Positions 32,623 to 41,178 are shown, numbered from the stretch's first letter. The stretch is 64,000 nt of DNA from G963708325 sp963708325 (GCA_963708325.1 OY970203.1:806001-870000), one strand, 5' to 3'. Numbers and translations are program-made. The notes: generated by a model not told the origin, from the sequence alone.

Positions 32623-33222
32623 TCAGGCCTCGAGGAAATCGCGCAGCGCCGCCTCTCCCCCGCCCGGCAGCGGATCGCCATGGGCGAACAGCAGGGCGTC
32701 GAACTCGAGCGAGAGCAGCCTCCGCAGCGAACGCGCCAGACCCTGCTTGACGGCTTCGGGGTCGTCACCGAGAAGCCCGTCCGGGACGAACGACAGCGAC
32801 CCGCCGATCCGGATCAGGCCGTCCGCGAAGGCGAGCGCCCCCGGCGCCGCAAGGTGCAGGGCGGTCTCCTCCGGGCAGATCGCGCCCATCTCCTGCGCCG
32901 TGATCCCGTCCGCGACCTCGTCGCCGAACGCGAAGCCCTCCACATCCGGCCCGCCCTCGAACTCGTGCAGCCCTGCCTCGTGGCAAAGCACGCGGCAGCC
33001 GAAGGCCTCGACGAACTCTTCGCCGCCCCGCAGGTGGTGACGGTTGGTGAGCAGAATCGCGTCGGGCCGCTCGTCGCGGTCGCGGAACCAGCCGATCCCC
33101 TCCGCCGGCACCATCGGGTCGATCAGCGCTCCGGAGGCGGGGACGAAGTACGAGCTCACCTGCTGGTGGATGCGCGGGTGCTGCGCGGTCCAGTGAAAGA
33201 CGCCGGGAAGGATCTCCTCCAT
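32623..33222 (-). CDS. Metallo-beta-lactamase-like protein with incomplete metal motif
   Basis: The 199-residue product has the MBL order: GVFHWTAQHP, ALIDPMVPAEGIGWF, AILLTNRHHLRGGEEF (the position of HxHxDH, here N-R-H-H with several ligands missing), GLIRIGGSLSFVPDGLL and LLFAHGDPLPGGGEAAL. The loss of most of the HxHxDH ligands suggests a non-catalytic or altered member. Such proteins are annotated as hydroxyacylglutathione-hydrolase-like. The final HGDP loop is intact. Confidence 0.7.
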   Translation of the reverse strand: MEEILPGVFHWTAQHPRIHQQVSSYFVPASGALIDPMVPAEGIGWFRDRDERPDAILLTNRHHLRGGEEFVEAFGCRVLCHEAGLHEFEGGPDVEGFAFGDEVADGITAQEMGAICPEETALHLAAPGALAFADGLIRIGGSLSFVPDGLLGDDPEAVKQGLARSLRRLLSLEFDALLFAHGDPLPGGGEAALRDFLEA

Positions 33223-33265
33223 CGACGGGAGCCTCTCACGAAACGCCGCCGGCGACGAGGGATGT

Positions 33266-34753
33266 CTAGAGCGCTGCCCGCACCTCGGCGGCCGCCCGCT
33301 CGCCGGAGCGGACGGCGCCGTCCATGTAGCCGTTCCAGAAGGTCGAGGTCTCCGTGCCGGCCCAGTGGATCCTGCCGACCGGCTTCCTCAGCGCGCGCCC
33401 GTAGTCGAACAGGGTTCCGGGGCCGAACAGCGCCACCGGACAGCCGCGGCTCCAAGCCGCCTGCGACCAGTGGGCCTCGTGGTAGCGGATCGGGTTGCGC
33501 GCGGCCGAGCCGAAGTACTCGACGAGCTGGTCGAGCACGGCCTTGCGGCGATCCCGCTTCGAGCGCCGGCCCCACACCCGCCCCTCGTGACCGCCGATGA
33601 AGCCGAGCAGGATTCCGGGCGCGCCGTCCTTGGGGGTCGAGTCGAAGGCGACCTTGACCGGCCCGTTGACGCTGAGGCCCGTGCCGTTCAGGCCATCGTC
33701 GCGCCAGAACGGCTTGTTGTAGATCGCGTCGATCTTGATCAGCGTGCCCTGCGGCACGCGCTGGGTCAGCTGGTCGCGCAGGAACGGCAGCTTCGGCTCG
33801 TACACGATCCGGCCCGCCAGCATCGGCGGGATTGCCACGATCGCGCGGCCCGCCCGCACGGTGATCCCGTCGGCGTGGACCCTCACCCCGCCGCGCACGC
33901 GTTCGATCCGCCGCACCGGGGCATTCAGCTCCACGCGGTCGCCGAGCCGATGCGCGACCCGCTGGGCGACCAGCTGGGCGCCGCCGTCGAAGCGGTCCTG
34001 CTGGGCGCCGCCCTGGGTGTTGAAGTTGCGCTCAAAGGTGCCCTGGTTCTGCTCGTTGCCGGAGGCGGCGATGTAGAAAAGCGTGTAGAGCAGCGAGATG
34101 TCGCGCGGCTCGCAGCCGAAGATCGGCTCGGTCGCGGTCGAGGCGAGGCGCATGAAGTCGGGGTTCGCCTGGTGCTCCTTGATCCACGAGTAGAGCGTCT
34201 GGCTGTCCCAGTCCTCGGCGCTGGAGGCGTTCCACGGGTTGCTGACCGAGACCTCGGTCGCCATCTGGTCGAGCTGGGAGACGATCTGGACCGCATCCGC
34301 GGCGTAGGTTGGGTCGGGCGGGACGATTCCGGCAGGGGTGTCGGCGGGATACGTGAGCCGCAACCCGTCGCGCGTGTAGACGTTGTCGCCCTGCGCGTAG
34401 GACGGAAACCACTTCACGCCGACCCGCCGCGCCAGCCGCTTTATGTGGTCCTGGGTCGGCCCGATGAACTCGCCGCCGACGTCGATCACCTCGCCGCCGC
34501 CGATCGAGACGTTGAAGGTGCGGCCGCCGACCCGGTCGCGCGCCTCGAGGACGACCACCGAGTGCCCGGCGCGGACCAGCTCGCGCGCGGCGGTCAGCCC
34601 GGCGAGGCCGGCCCCGACGACGACGACGTCCGTCGTGCGGGTCCGGGTGCGGGCATCGGCAGTGACCGCCCGCGCGTAGGGAACCGCTGCCGCTGCCGCT
34701 CCCGCAGCGGCGCCTCCGACCAGCTTGCGGCGTGTCAGTCTGCCCTCGGCCAC
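33266..34753 (-). CDS. Tat-exported flavin monoamine oxidase
   Basis: The product is 495 residues from GTG at 34753. A twin-arginine signal (LTRRKLVGGAAAGAAAAAVPY) is followed by the FAD Rossmann site VVVVGAGLAGLTAARELVRAGHSVVVLEARDRVGGRTF (GxGxxG plus the VGGRT loop). Other amine-oxidase landmarks are GGEFIGPTQDHI, GCEPRDISLLYTLFYI, GGAQLVAQRVA, YNKPFWRDDGL and the C-terminal FAD loop GRIHWAGTETSTFWNGYMDGAVRSGERAA. The enzyme probably oxidises primary or secondary amines in the cell envelope, producing hydrogen peroxide. It lies 43 bp upstream of the MBL-like gene on the same strand. Confidence 0.9.
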   Translation of the reverse strand: MAEGRLTRRKLVGGAAAGAAAAAVPYARAVTADARTRTRTTDVVVVGAGLAGLTAARELVRAGHSVVVLEARDRVGGRTFNVSIGGGEVIDVGGEFIGPTQDHIKRLARRVGVKWFPSYAQGDNVYTRDGLRLTYPADTPAGIVPPDPTYAADAVQIVSQLDQMATEVSVSNPWNASSAEDWDSQTLYSWIKEHQANPDFMRLASTATEPIFGCEPRDISLLYTLFYIAASGNEQNQGTFERNFNTQGGAQQDRFDGGAQLVAQRVAHRLGDRVELNAPVRRIERVRGGVRVHADGITVRAGRAIVAIPPMLAGRIVYEPKLPFLRDQLTQRVPQGTLIKIDAIYNKPFWRDDGLNGTGLSVNGPVKVAFDSTPKDGAPGILLGFIGGHEGRVWGRRSKRDRRKAVLDQLVEYFGSAARNPIRYHEAHWSQAAWSRGCPVALFGPGTLFDYGRALRKPVGRIHWAGTETSTFWNGYMDGAVRSGERAAAEVRAAL

Positions 34754-34826
34754 GTAACCCCGGCGATTATCGGCCAGGGCCGCCCTCCATGCGCCGGTCG
34801 GTTCGACCGTCCGTTCGGCGGAGCGG

Positions 34827-35063
34827 TTAGGCGGAGGCGTCGGCGGTGCTGCGCGGGGCGTCGGCGGTCCGCACAGCCTCGGCCCGGGGCTCGGCCGTCT
34901 CCGGCCCCTCCGCGTCCGGGGTCGCGCTGGCCGCCTTGCGCCGCCGCGGGCGCCCGGCGGGGCCGTGCAGTCCCAGCCGGCCGTAGAGGCGCTCGTAGGC
35001 CATCGCCTCGTCGGTGACGTCGAGGTCGTTCTTGGTGCTGCGCATCGATTTGAGGCCGAACAT
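34827..35063 (-). CDS. Small hypothetical basic/Ala-rich protein
   Basis: The product is 78 residues from ATG at 35063, with GGGAG about 8 nt upstream. The first 35 residues (KNDLDVTDEAMAYERLYGRLGLHG) look conserved and helical; the rest is Ala/Glu/Arg low complexity. No motif is recognised. It is divergent from the aldo/keto reductase gene. Confidence 0.5.
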   Translation of the reverse strand: MFGLKSMRSTKNDLDVTDEAMAYERLYGRLGLHGPAGRPRRRKAASATPDAEGPETAEPRAEAVRTADAPRSTADASA

Positions 35064-35198
35064 CGCTGCGCTCCCGGTGGCGGCCGGCGATCTCCGCCGG
35101 CGGCCAGCGCATACCCGGATTCCCGCCGGCCGAACCGTCCTCGCTCCGGCCAATCGGCGGATGTCTCGGTCGCCGGCGAACGGGTAGAACTCGTGACG

Positions 35199-36179
35199 AT
35201 GGAGAAGCGCGCGCTCGGAAGCCGCGGGCTCGAGGTCTCGGCCCAGGGCCTCGGCTGCATGGGGATGTCGGAGTTCTACGGCCGGCCGAACGAGGCCGCC
35301 GCCATCGCCACCATCCACCGCGCGCTCGAGCTCGGCATAGACCTCCTCGACACCGCCGACATGTACGGCCCGTACGCGAACGAGCGGCTGGTCGGCCGCG
35401 CGATCGCGGGACACCGCGACCAGGTCGTGGTGGCGACCAAGTTCGGGATCGTCCGCGGCGAGAGCCCCCACGACCGCACCTACGACGGCCGTCCCGAGTA
35501 CGTGCGCGAGTCGTGCGAGGCCTCGCTGCGCCGACTCGGCGTCGACCACATCGACCTCTACTACCAGCACCGCGTCGATCCCGACGTGCCGATCGAGGAG
35601 ACGGTCGGGGCGATGGCCGAGCTGGTCGCCGCGGGCAAGGTGCGCCACCTCGGCCTCTCCGAGGCCGGCGCGGAGACGATCCGCCGCGCCCACGCCACCC
35701 ATCCGATCACCGCCCTGCAGAGCGAGTACTCGCTGTGGAGCCGCGACCCCGAGGACGAGATCCTCCCGACCGTGCGCGAGCTGGGGATCGGCTTCGTCGC
35801 CTACAGCCCGCTCGGCCGGGGCTTTCTCACCGGTCAGATCCGCTCGCCCGACGACTTCGAGCCCGACGACTACCGTCACGGCAGCCCGCGCTTTCAGGGC
35901 GACAACTTCCGGCGCAACCTCGAGCTGGTGGACGACGTCCGCGAGATCGCCGCGGACAAGGGAGTCACGCCGGGGCAGCTCGCGCTCGCCTGGGTGATGC
36001 AGCGGGGCGACGACGTCGTGCCGATTCCCGGCACGAAGCGGGTCGCCTACCTGGAGGAGAACGTCGCCGCCGCCGACATCGAGCTCTCGGAGCAGGAGCT
36101 TCGCCGCATCGACGAGGCGGCACCGCACGGCGCCGCCGCAGGCGACCGCTATCCCGACATGTCGCAGGTCGGCCGCTAG
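35199..36179 (+). CDS. Aldo/keto reductase (voltage-gated K+ channel beta/YajO type)
   Basis: The product is 326 residues from ATG at 35199 (GTG at 35193 also in frame). TAGAAC lies 8 nt before the ATG. The TIM-barrel AKR signatures are LGSRGLEVSAQGLGCMGMS, IDLLDTADMYGPYANERLVG (catalytic Asp/Tyr), VVVATKFGI (catalytic Lys), HIDLYYQHRVDPDVPIEETVGAMAEL (catalytic His), GLSEAGAETIRRAH and FVAYSPLGRGFLTG with IPGTKR for NADPH. All four catalytic residues appear present. It reduces aldehydes or ketones with NADPH. Confidence 0.92.
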   Translation: MEKRALGSRGLEVSAQGLGCMGMSEFYGRPNEAAAIATIHRALELGIDLLDTADMYGPYANERLVGRAIAGHRDQVVVATKFGIVRGESPHDRTYDGRPEYVRESCEASLRRLGVDHIDLYYQHRVDPDVPIEETVGAMAELVAAGKVRHLGLSEAGAETIRRAHATHPITALQSEYSLWSRDPEDEILPTVRELGIGFVAYSPLGRGFLTGQIRSPDDFEPDDYRHGSPRFQGDNFRRNLELVDDVREIAADKGVTPGQLALAWVMQRGDDVVPIPGTKRVAYLEENVAAADIELSEQELRRIDEAAPHGAAAGDRYPDMSQVGR

Positions 36180-36201
36180 CGAGCCGGGCCGCCGGAGCGA
36201 T

Positions 36202-36219
36202 CGCTTACCGAGCGCTTAC
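36202..36219. promoter_or_regulatory. 11-bp-spaced direct repeat, candidate response-regulator site
   Basis: CGCTTAC occurs at 36202-36208 and again at 36213-36219, one helical turn apart, 76 bp upstream of the DUF5666 secreted protein. A TTGACA lies 18 nt further on (36237-36242). This is the spacing of OmpR/PhoB-family binding sites, and an OmpR-type regulator is encoded 650 bp downstream. Confidence 0.5.
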
Positions 36220-36294
36220 ATGCCCCTGACCGGCCGTTGACAGCGGGCGGCGAGGATCGCTTCGTAACTCGAAGCAGGTCCCAGGAGGTTGTCG

Positions 36295-36849
36295 ATGACG
36301 AGGTTGACGAAGTTCGCGCTTCCCGCCCTGACGGCGCTGGCCCTGGCCGGCGGAGTCGCCTTCGCCGCCGGCGCCGGCGGCGGGGATGCGCGGTCGAACG
36401 GCTCCGCCCGCGAGCCGCGGGCCTTTCCCCCGCCGCCCGGCCCGCCGCCCGTGATGGGAGATCTCGCCTACGGCGAGCTGCACGTCGTTCGCGACGGCAA
36501 CGAGGTCGTGGTGCGGATCGACCGCGGCAAGGTCTCCTCGGTCTCCTCCAGTGAGATCAGGATCACCGAGTCCAACGGCGACGAGGTGACGATCCCGGTC
36601 GACGACTCCACCAACCTGTTCGCCGGCCCATTCGGAAAGGCCACCCTCGACGACATCCACGAGGGGGACACGATCGTCGCCCACCGCGTCGGCGATGGCG
36701 CCGCCGAGTTCGTGGCCAAGTGCCCGCCGAAGCCCCGCGGCCTCAGGTTCAGACGCCCCCCGGGGCCCCCGGGCGCGCTGCGCCGAGCCCCGCTGCCGGC
36801 GCCGCCCGGGGCCGGATGGCCCGCCCCGCCCGGCGCGCGCAGCGGCTGA
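36295..36849 (+). CDS. Secreted DUF5666-like protein with Pro-rich ends
   Basis: The product is 184 residues from ATG at 36295 (AGGAGG 6 nt upstream). A signal peptide (1-26, GVAFAAGAGGG) is followed by a Pro-rich linker (AFPPPPGPPPVMG). A small beta domain follows at about 52-130 (VRDGNEVVVRIDRGKVSSVSSSEIRITESNGDEVTIPVD...DIHEGDTIVAHRVG), the DUF5666 type. A Pro/Arg/Ala-rich end closes it. It sits just ahead of an OmpR/histidine-kinase pair, a common arrangement in which the secreted protein is the regulated target. Confidence 0.75.
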   Translation: MTRLTKFALPALTALALAGGVAFAAGAGGGDARSNGSAREPRAFPPPPGPPPVMGDLAYGELHVVRDGNEVVVRIDRGKVSSVSSSEIRITESNGDEVTIPVDDSTNLFAGPFGKATLDDIHEGDTIVAHRVGDGAAEFVAKCPPKPRGLRFRRPPGPPGALRRAPLPAPPGAGWPAPPGARSG

Positions 36850-36898
36850 CGCCGCCGCCGCGGCGACAGGCCCGTATCCATCCATCCCTCGAGAGCGC

Positions 36899-36929
36899 GC
36901 GAGGGCGGCGGCCACATCGCCGCCCTCGC
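36899..36929 (+). terminator. Hairpin between secreted protein and regulator genes
   Basis: A 12-bp stem (GCGAGGGCGGCG / CGCCGCCCTCGC) with a 7-nt loop is followed by TCTGT. It likely ends the DUF5666 gene transcript before the two-component genes, perhaps incompletely. Confidence 0.65.
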
Positions 36930-36949
36930 GTCTGTCAGATTGGGGCCGG

Positions 36950-37621
36950 ATGAAGGGCACGGTCCTGATCGTCGAGGACGAGGGCTCGATCGCCGAGATC
37001 GTCCGCGCCTACCTGGCGCGCAACGGCTTCGGCACGGTCTGGGTGCGCTCGGGCGAGGAGGCGCTGGAGGAGCTGGGGCGGCACCCGGTTCGCTTCGTCG
37101 TTCTCGACATCGGCCTGCCGGGGATCGACGGGTTCGAGGTGTGCCGGCGGATCCGCGCTCGCACCGCCGTGCCGATCCTCGTTCTCAGCGCCCGCGAGGA
37201 CGAGGTCGATCGTGTCGCCGGCCTCGAGGCCGGGGCCGACGACTACGTGGTGAAGCCGTTCTCGCCGCGCGAGCTGGTCGCCCGGGTCAACGCCGTGCTT
37301 CGCCGCACGGGGCCCGGGGCCGCAATCACCGGGGACCTGCTCGAGGGCGCCGGGATCGAGCTGAGCCGCGAGTCCCGCGAGGCCACCGTCAACGGGCGCC
37401 GGCTCGACCTCACGGCGCGGGAGTTCGACCTGCTCGCCGCGCTGCTGTCCCACCCCGGCGTCGTGCTGGCTCGCGAGCGTTTGCTCGAGCTGGCCTGGGG
37501 TGGCGGGTTCCCGGGCGGCACACGAACCGTTGACGTCCACGTCGGCCAGCTGCGCCGCAAGCTTGGCGACCCGAAGGTGATCCAGACGGTGCGCGGCGTC
37601 GGCTACAAGCTCCGGCCTTGA
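36950..37621 (+). CDS. OmpR-family response regulator
   Basis: The product is 223 residues from ATG at 36950. The receiver domain (1-120) has acidic pocket E9/D10, phospho-acceptor D53 (VVLDIGLPG), a conserved Thr/Ser equivalent (LVLSARE) and Lys (YVVKPFSP). The winged-helix output domain (125-223) has ARESREATVNGRRLDLTAREFDLLAALLSHPG, TVDVHVGQLRRKLGD and VIQTVRGVGYKLRP. It is translationally coupled to its kinase through a 4-nt TTGA overlap. Target candidates include the upstream DUF5666 gene promoter with its direct repeat. Confidence 0.93.
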   Translation: MKGTVLIVEDEGSIAEIVRAYLARNGFGTVWVRSGEEALEELGRHPVRFVVLDIGLPGIDGFEVCRRIRARTAVPILVLSAREDEVDRVAGLEAGADDYVVKPFSPRELVARVNAVLRRTGPGAAITGDLLEGAGIELSRESREATVNGRRLDLTAREFDLLAALLSHPGVVLARERLLELAWGGGFPGGTRTVDVHVGQLRRKLGDPKVIQTVRGVGYKLRP

Positions 37622-38994
37622 CGCGAAGCCTCAACGCCCGCCTGCTGATCGCCCTGGTGGGCACGGTCCTGATCGCCGCCGGGGCATCGCTGGCCATCGG
37701 CGTCGTCACGACGCGTCATGCCGTCCGGGACTCGATCCGGGATGAGCTCTCGCGGCAGGCTGACGCCTTCGCCAGGACGTCGCGGCTCTTCCCCCGCATC
37801 GCTCCCGAAGCGCGGCCGGGGCCGGCGCTGCCCCCGCCCGGCGCCGAGCGGCCGCCTCCGCCGGGCCCACGCGGACGCCCGGGCATCCCCCTGCCTCCCC
37901 CAGAGCCCGACGCCGGTTCTCCGCGGCTCGTCAGTCTCGCGGCTGCCGCTCGGCTGCTTCCCGCCGACGCCATGCAGGAGCTGCGCCGATCGGGCTCTGC
38001 CGACGGCACTGCCGATCTCGGCGGAGAGAGGCGGCTCTTCGCCGCCCGCCGGACCCGGGGCGGCGAGGTGCTCGTCCTCAGCCGGTCCGCGGACATCGGC
38101 TCCGACACCGGGTCGGCGGTGCGCGGGCTGCTGCTGGCCAGCGGACTCGGAGTGCTGCTGGCCGCGATCGTCGCCGGGCTCCTGAGCAGAAGGCTCGCCG
38201 CTCCGGTCGGTCGAGCCGCCGGGGCGGCGCGTGAGCTGGCGGCGGGACGGCGACCGACGCCGCTCCCCGCCGAGGGCACCCGCGAGCTCGACGAGCTCAC
38301 AGCCGCGGTCAACGATCTCGCCGCCCAGCTGGCGACGGCGCGCGATGCCGAGCGGGCCGTCCTCCTTTCGGTCTCACATGAGCTTCGCACCCCGCTGACC
38401 GCGATCCGGGGCTATGCCGAGGGCGTGAGCGACGGAACCGTTCCGGCCGATGTCGCAGCACCGGTGATCGTCGCCGAGGCGGGCCGGCTGGAACGCCTGG
38501 TCCAGGACCTGCTGGCCCTCGCGCGCCTCGAGCAGGGCGTACTGGAGGTTCGCCGCGAACGCGTCGACCTCGCGGAGGTGGCGCGGGAGGCGCATCGCCG
38601 GCTCGCGCTGGAGGCGGAGCGCGCAGGCGTCGAGCTTTCCGTCGGCGGCAGCGGCGATTCCACCGCCGGCGCCGACCGGGACCGCGTACTCCAGGTGATC
38701 TCGAACCTGGTCGAGAACGCGATCCGCGTCACCCCTGCCGGGGGCCGGGTCGCGGTGACCACCGGTCCGGGGCGGATCGAGGTCGCCGACACCGGCCCGG
38801 GTATCCCGGCGGAGGAGCTGCCGCGGGCGTTCGAGCGCTTCCACCTTCGCGGCCGCGAGCGTCGGGCCGCGGCGGACGGTAGCGGGATCGGTCTGGCGAT
38901 CGTGCGCGAGCTCACCGAGGCGATGGGCGGCCGGGTCAGCGTGTCGAACGATCCCGGCTCGGGAGCCCGCTTCGTGATCTCGCTGCCGCGCTGA
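37618..38994 (+). CDS. Sensor histidine kinase with Pro-rich external domain
   Basis: The product is 458 residues starting on TTG that overlaps the regulator stop (TTGA). TM1 is at 8-30. An external domain (31-168) carries a striking Pro run (PALPPPGAERPPPPGPRG...PLPPPEP). TM2 is at 168-190. HAMP (190-242), a HisKA domain with H254 (SVSHELRTPLT) and a HATPase domain (NLVENAIRVT, VADTGPGIP, GSGIGLAIVRELTEAMGG) follow. The external Pro-rich region resembles that of the neighbouring DUF5666 protein, so binding or cleavage of a Pro-rich ligand is possible. Confidence 0.92.
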   Translation: MTRSLNARLLIALVGTVLIAAGASLAIGVVTTRHAVRDSIRDELSRQADAFARTSRLFPRIAPEARPGPALPPPGAERPPPPGPRGRPGIPLPPPEPDAGSPRLVSLAAAARLLPADAMQELRRSGSADGTADLGGERRLFAARRTRGGEVLVLSRSADIGSDTGSAVRGLLLASGLGVLLAAIVAGLLSRRLAAPVGRAAGAARELAAGRRPTPLPAEGTRELDELTAAVNDLAAQLATARDAERAVLLSVSHELRTPLTAIRGYAEGVSDGTVPADVAAPVIVAEAGRLERLVQDLLALARLEQGVLEVRRERVDLAEVAREAHRRLALEAERAGVELSVGGSGDSTAGADRDRVLQVISNLVENAIRVTPAGGRVAVTTGPGRIEVADTGPGIPAEELPRAFERFHLRGRERRAAADGSGIGLAIVRELTEAMGGRVSVSNDPGSGARFVISLPR

Positions 38995-39028
38995 CGCGAC
39001 CCGGCGCTAGCGGGAGAATGGTCCCGCC

Positions 39029-39121
39029 ATGCGCCTGCTGCTGAACGTGAGCTGGGTGAACGTCCTCTGGCTGCCCCTCGCCGGCCGGTGGCTGGCGCCC
39101 GGCTCCCCCTTCGCTCGTTGA
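39029..39121 (+). CDS. Possible 30-residue leader/micro-ORF
   Basis: ATG at 39029, with GGGAG upstream, opens a 30-residue hydrophobic frame (LLLNVSWVNVLWLPLAGRWLAP). It ends TTGA, overlapping the TTG start of the lipoprotein gene by 4 nt. It could be a translational-coupling leader. The start of YccF-family proteins has a similar look, so it may also be a decayed remnant. Weak evidence. Confidence 0.3.
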   Translation: MRLLLNVSWVNVLWLPLAGRWLAPGSPFAR

Positions 39122-39594
39122 CGGGAGCGTTTCGGGTCGTCGCGGTCGCCGTCGCCGCGTGCCTGCTCGCCGCAGGCTGCGGCGGCGCCGGCGAACCCGC
39201 GGGGACCACCGGATCCAGCACCCACGCCGAGCGCGACCCGGCCACCGTTTCCGCCGCCGGCCGGCGATCCGCGCCGCCCGCCCTCGCCCCGGCACGCTGC
39301 CAGGCCAACGCGGCGAACTGCCGCAGCGCCGACGGGCGGATCGTCTACGTCGAGGCGGTCGATCCTGACGGCGACGGCGACGCGCACTTCGTCCTGCTCA
39401 GCGCAGAGAGCGTCACTGCGCCGGGGATCTCGGTGATAGACGTCGAACGCGGGCTGCGGCCGCATCCCCTACCGGCGATCGGCGACACGGTCAGCGCCGC
39501 CGGCCCGGTGTACCGGGGCTCGTACGGACAGCGCCAGATACAGGCGACCGTCCTCCACGTCGCGCCCCATCCGCGCACCCCGCTCGACCGCTAG
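39118..39594 (+). CDS. Small lipoprotein, function unknown
   Basis: The product is 158 residues from TTG at 39118. A start at GTG 39088 is possible, but the shorter form gives an ideal lipoprotein signal: hydrophobic VVAVAVAACLLAAGCGG with lipobox LAAGC. A Ser/Ala/Pro linker is followed by a small beta domain (ADGRIVYVEAVDPDGDGDAHFVLLS... DTVSAAGPVYRGSYGQRQIQATVLHV). A DPDGDGD loop could bind calcium. It is probably anchored on the outer membrane-facing side by a lipid. No known family. Confidence 0.7.
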   Translation: MTGAFRVVAVAVAACLLAAGCGGAGEPAGTTGSSTHAERDPATVSAAGRRSAPPALAPARCQANAANCRSADGRIVYVEAVDPDGDGDAHFVLLSAESVTAPGISVIDVERGLRPHPLPAIGDTVSAAGPVYRGSYGQRQIQATVLHVAPHPRTPLDR

Positions 39595-39638
39595 GGGGAC
39601 GAACGATCTCGGCCGGCGCGCCCGCCGCGCGCCTGGGC

Positions 39639-39644
39639 GATACT
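39639..39644 (+). promoter_or_regulatory. Predicted -10 element, leaderless start
   Basis: GATACT lies 6 nt before the ATG of the GH5 gene. The same hexamer precedes genes at 48372 and 54286. Confidence 0.55.
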
Positions 39645-39650
39645 CGCGGC

Positions 39651-41168
39651 ATGCGGGGGACGCCGAGCGGAGAGTTCCGGGCGCGCACGGTTGCGCTGCT
39701 CGCGGCGGCAGTTCTCCTGGTCACGGCGCCGGCGGCCGCCGCCCGCCCGCACGGACCCCTGCACAGCTCCGGGCGCTGGATCGTCGACCGCAGCGGCCGC
39801 GTCGTGATCTTCCACGGCACCAATCTCGTCCCGCCGGGCCCGCCGGGCACCCCGCGCCACTACGGGATCGGCCGCCGCCACCTCGCATTCCTCGCCCGGC
39901 AGGGCTTCCGCCTGATCCGGCTCGGCACCTTCTACGCAAACGTCGAGCCCGGCCCGGGACGCTTCAGCGCCGCCCACCTGACGGCCTTCGCCCGCTACGC
40001 GCGCGCCGTCGCCCGCTCGGGTATGTGGACGATGCCCGACTTCCACCAGGACCTCTACAACGCGAAGTTCCTCGGGCGCGGCTTCCCCGACTGGATGGTG
40101 ATCGACGACGGCGCGCCGAACCAGCCCAACCCCGGCTTCCCCGGCGGCTACTTCGTCGACCCCGCCCTCGAACGCGCCTACGACAACTTCTGGGCGGACA
40201 TCGCCGGTCCCGGCGTCACAGGGATCCAGACGCAGTTCGCGCGCGGCTGGCGCCGCACCGCGACGCGGCTCGCCGCCGTTCCCCGCGTGCTGGGCTACGA
40301 CATCTTCAACGAGCCCTGGCCCGGAACGGCGTGGCCGGGCTGCGCCAACCCGGCGGGATGCCCTCCCGGCGGCTTCGACCAGACCACGCTGACCTCGTTC
40401 TCGCGCCGGATCGCCAACTCGATCCGCAGCGGCGATCCCCACCGGATCGTCTTCGCCGAGCCCAACCTGATGTTCGACGTCGGCGCCGCCACGGGGCTCG
40501 GCGACATCGGCGACCGAAACGCCGGCCTCAGCTTCCACGACTACTGCCTCGGCGCCGCGCCGGGCCTGCCCCAGATCCCCGACCCGGCCCAGTCCTGCCG
40601 CACCGGTGAGCAGCTCACCCTGGACAATGCCGAGGCCTACGCGCGGCGCACCGGCGCCGCGCTGGTGCTTTCCGAGTTCAGCGACACAAAGGACCCGGCC
40701 GTGTCGCGGCGGATCACCGACCTCGCCGACGCGGCGATGGTGTCGTGGACCTTCTGGAGCTACTGGGCGGCGAACGGCCAGATCGTCAAGGACCCGACCC
40801 GTCCCCCCGTCGCCTCGAACCTGGAGCAGCCCCTGCTCGATGCGATCGTGCGCCCCTACCCGTACATCGTGGCCGGGACCCCGCTGCGCTACGGCTTCGA
40901 CCGGGCGACCAGGGTGTTCCGCCTGAGCTTCGACACCGCGCCGGTCGCGGCGGTCTCGTCGGCCGCGGCCCGCCGTCCCGACAGCCGCGTGAGCGAGGTG
41001 ATCGTGCCGCGGCGCGTCTATCCCGGCGGTCGCTACGTCGTCAGCGTGAGCGGCGCTCGCGTGGTCTCGCACCCCGGCGCCGCCGACCTGCGGCTGCGCA
41101 CCGCCCCGGGCTCCGGCAAGGTGCGTGTTGTCGTTCGACCCCGGCGGCGGTCGCGCCGAGGGGGGTAG
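39651..41168 (+). CDS. Secreted GH5 glycosidase (endoglycoceramidase-like)
   Basis: The 505-residue product has a signal peptide (1-31). The GH5 barrel contains VIFHGTNLVPPG, FRLIRLGTFYANVEP, MPDFHQDLYNAKF, the acid/base E221 in DIFNEPWPGT, and the nucleophile E342 in VLSEFSD. The FNEPWPG motif and a C-terminal beta domain (365-490, RYGFDRATRVFRLSFDT...) are typical of endoglycoceramidases rather than cellulases. It likely cleaves the glycan from a glycolipid or a related substrate. It has two internal cysteine pairs and a basic C-terminus. Confidence 0.88.
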   Translation: MRGTPSGEFRARTVALLAAAVLLVTAPAAAARPHGPLHSSGRWIVDRSGRVVIFHGTNLVPPGPPGTPRHYGIGRRHLAFLARQGFRLIRLGTFYANVEPGPGRFSAAHLTAFARYARAVARSGMWTMPDFHQDLYNAKFLGRGFPDWMVIDDGAPNQPNPGFPGGYFVDPALERAYDNFWADIAGPGVTGIQTQFARGWRRTATRLAAVPRVLGYDIFNEPWPGTAWPGCANPAGCPPGGFDQTTLTSFSRRIANSIRSGDPHRIVFAEPNLMFDVGAATGLGDIGDRNAGLSFHDYCLGAAPGLPQIPDPAQSCRTGEQLTLDNAEAYARRTGAALVLSEFSDTKDPAVSRRITDLADAAMVSWTFWSYWAANGQIVKDPTRPPVASNLEQPLLDAIVRPYPYIVAGTPLRYGFDRATRVFRLSFDTAPVAAVSSAAARRPDSRVSEVIVPRRVYPGGRYVVSVSGARVVSHPGAADLRLRTAPGSGKVRVVVRPRRRSRRGG

Positions 41169-41171
41169 ATT
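41166..41171 (+). promoter_or_regulatory. Predicted -10 element
   Basis: TAGATT overlaps the stop of the GH5 gene and lies 7 nt before GTG at 41179. This may give the FMN reductase gene a leaderless transcript of its own. Confidence 0.4.
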
Positions 41172-41178
41172 GGTGAGC

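Noticed and set aside
34827..36128. A long minus-strand frame opposite the aldo/keto reductase
   Set aside because: Only the last 78 residues (34827-35063) have a ribosome site and sensible composition; the remainder is antisense to a clear AKR gene.
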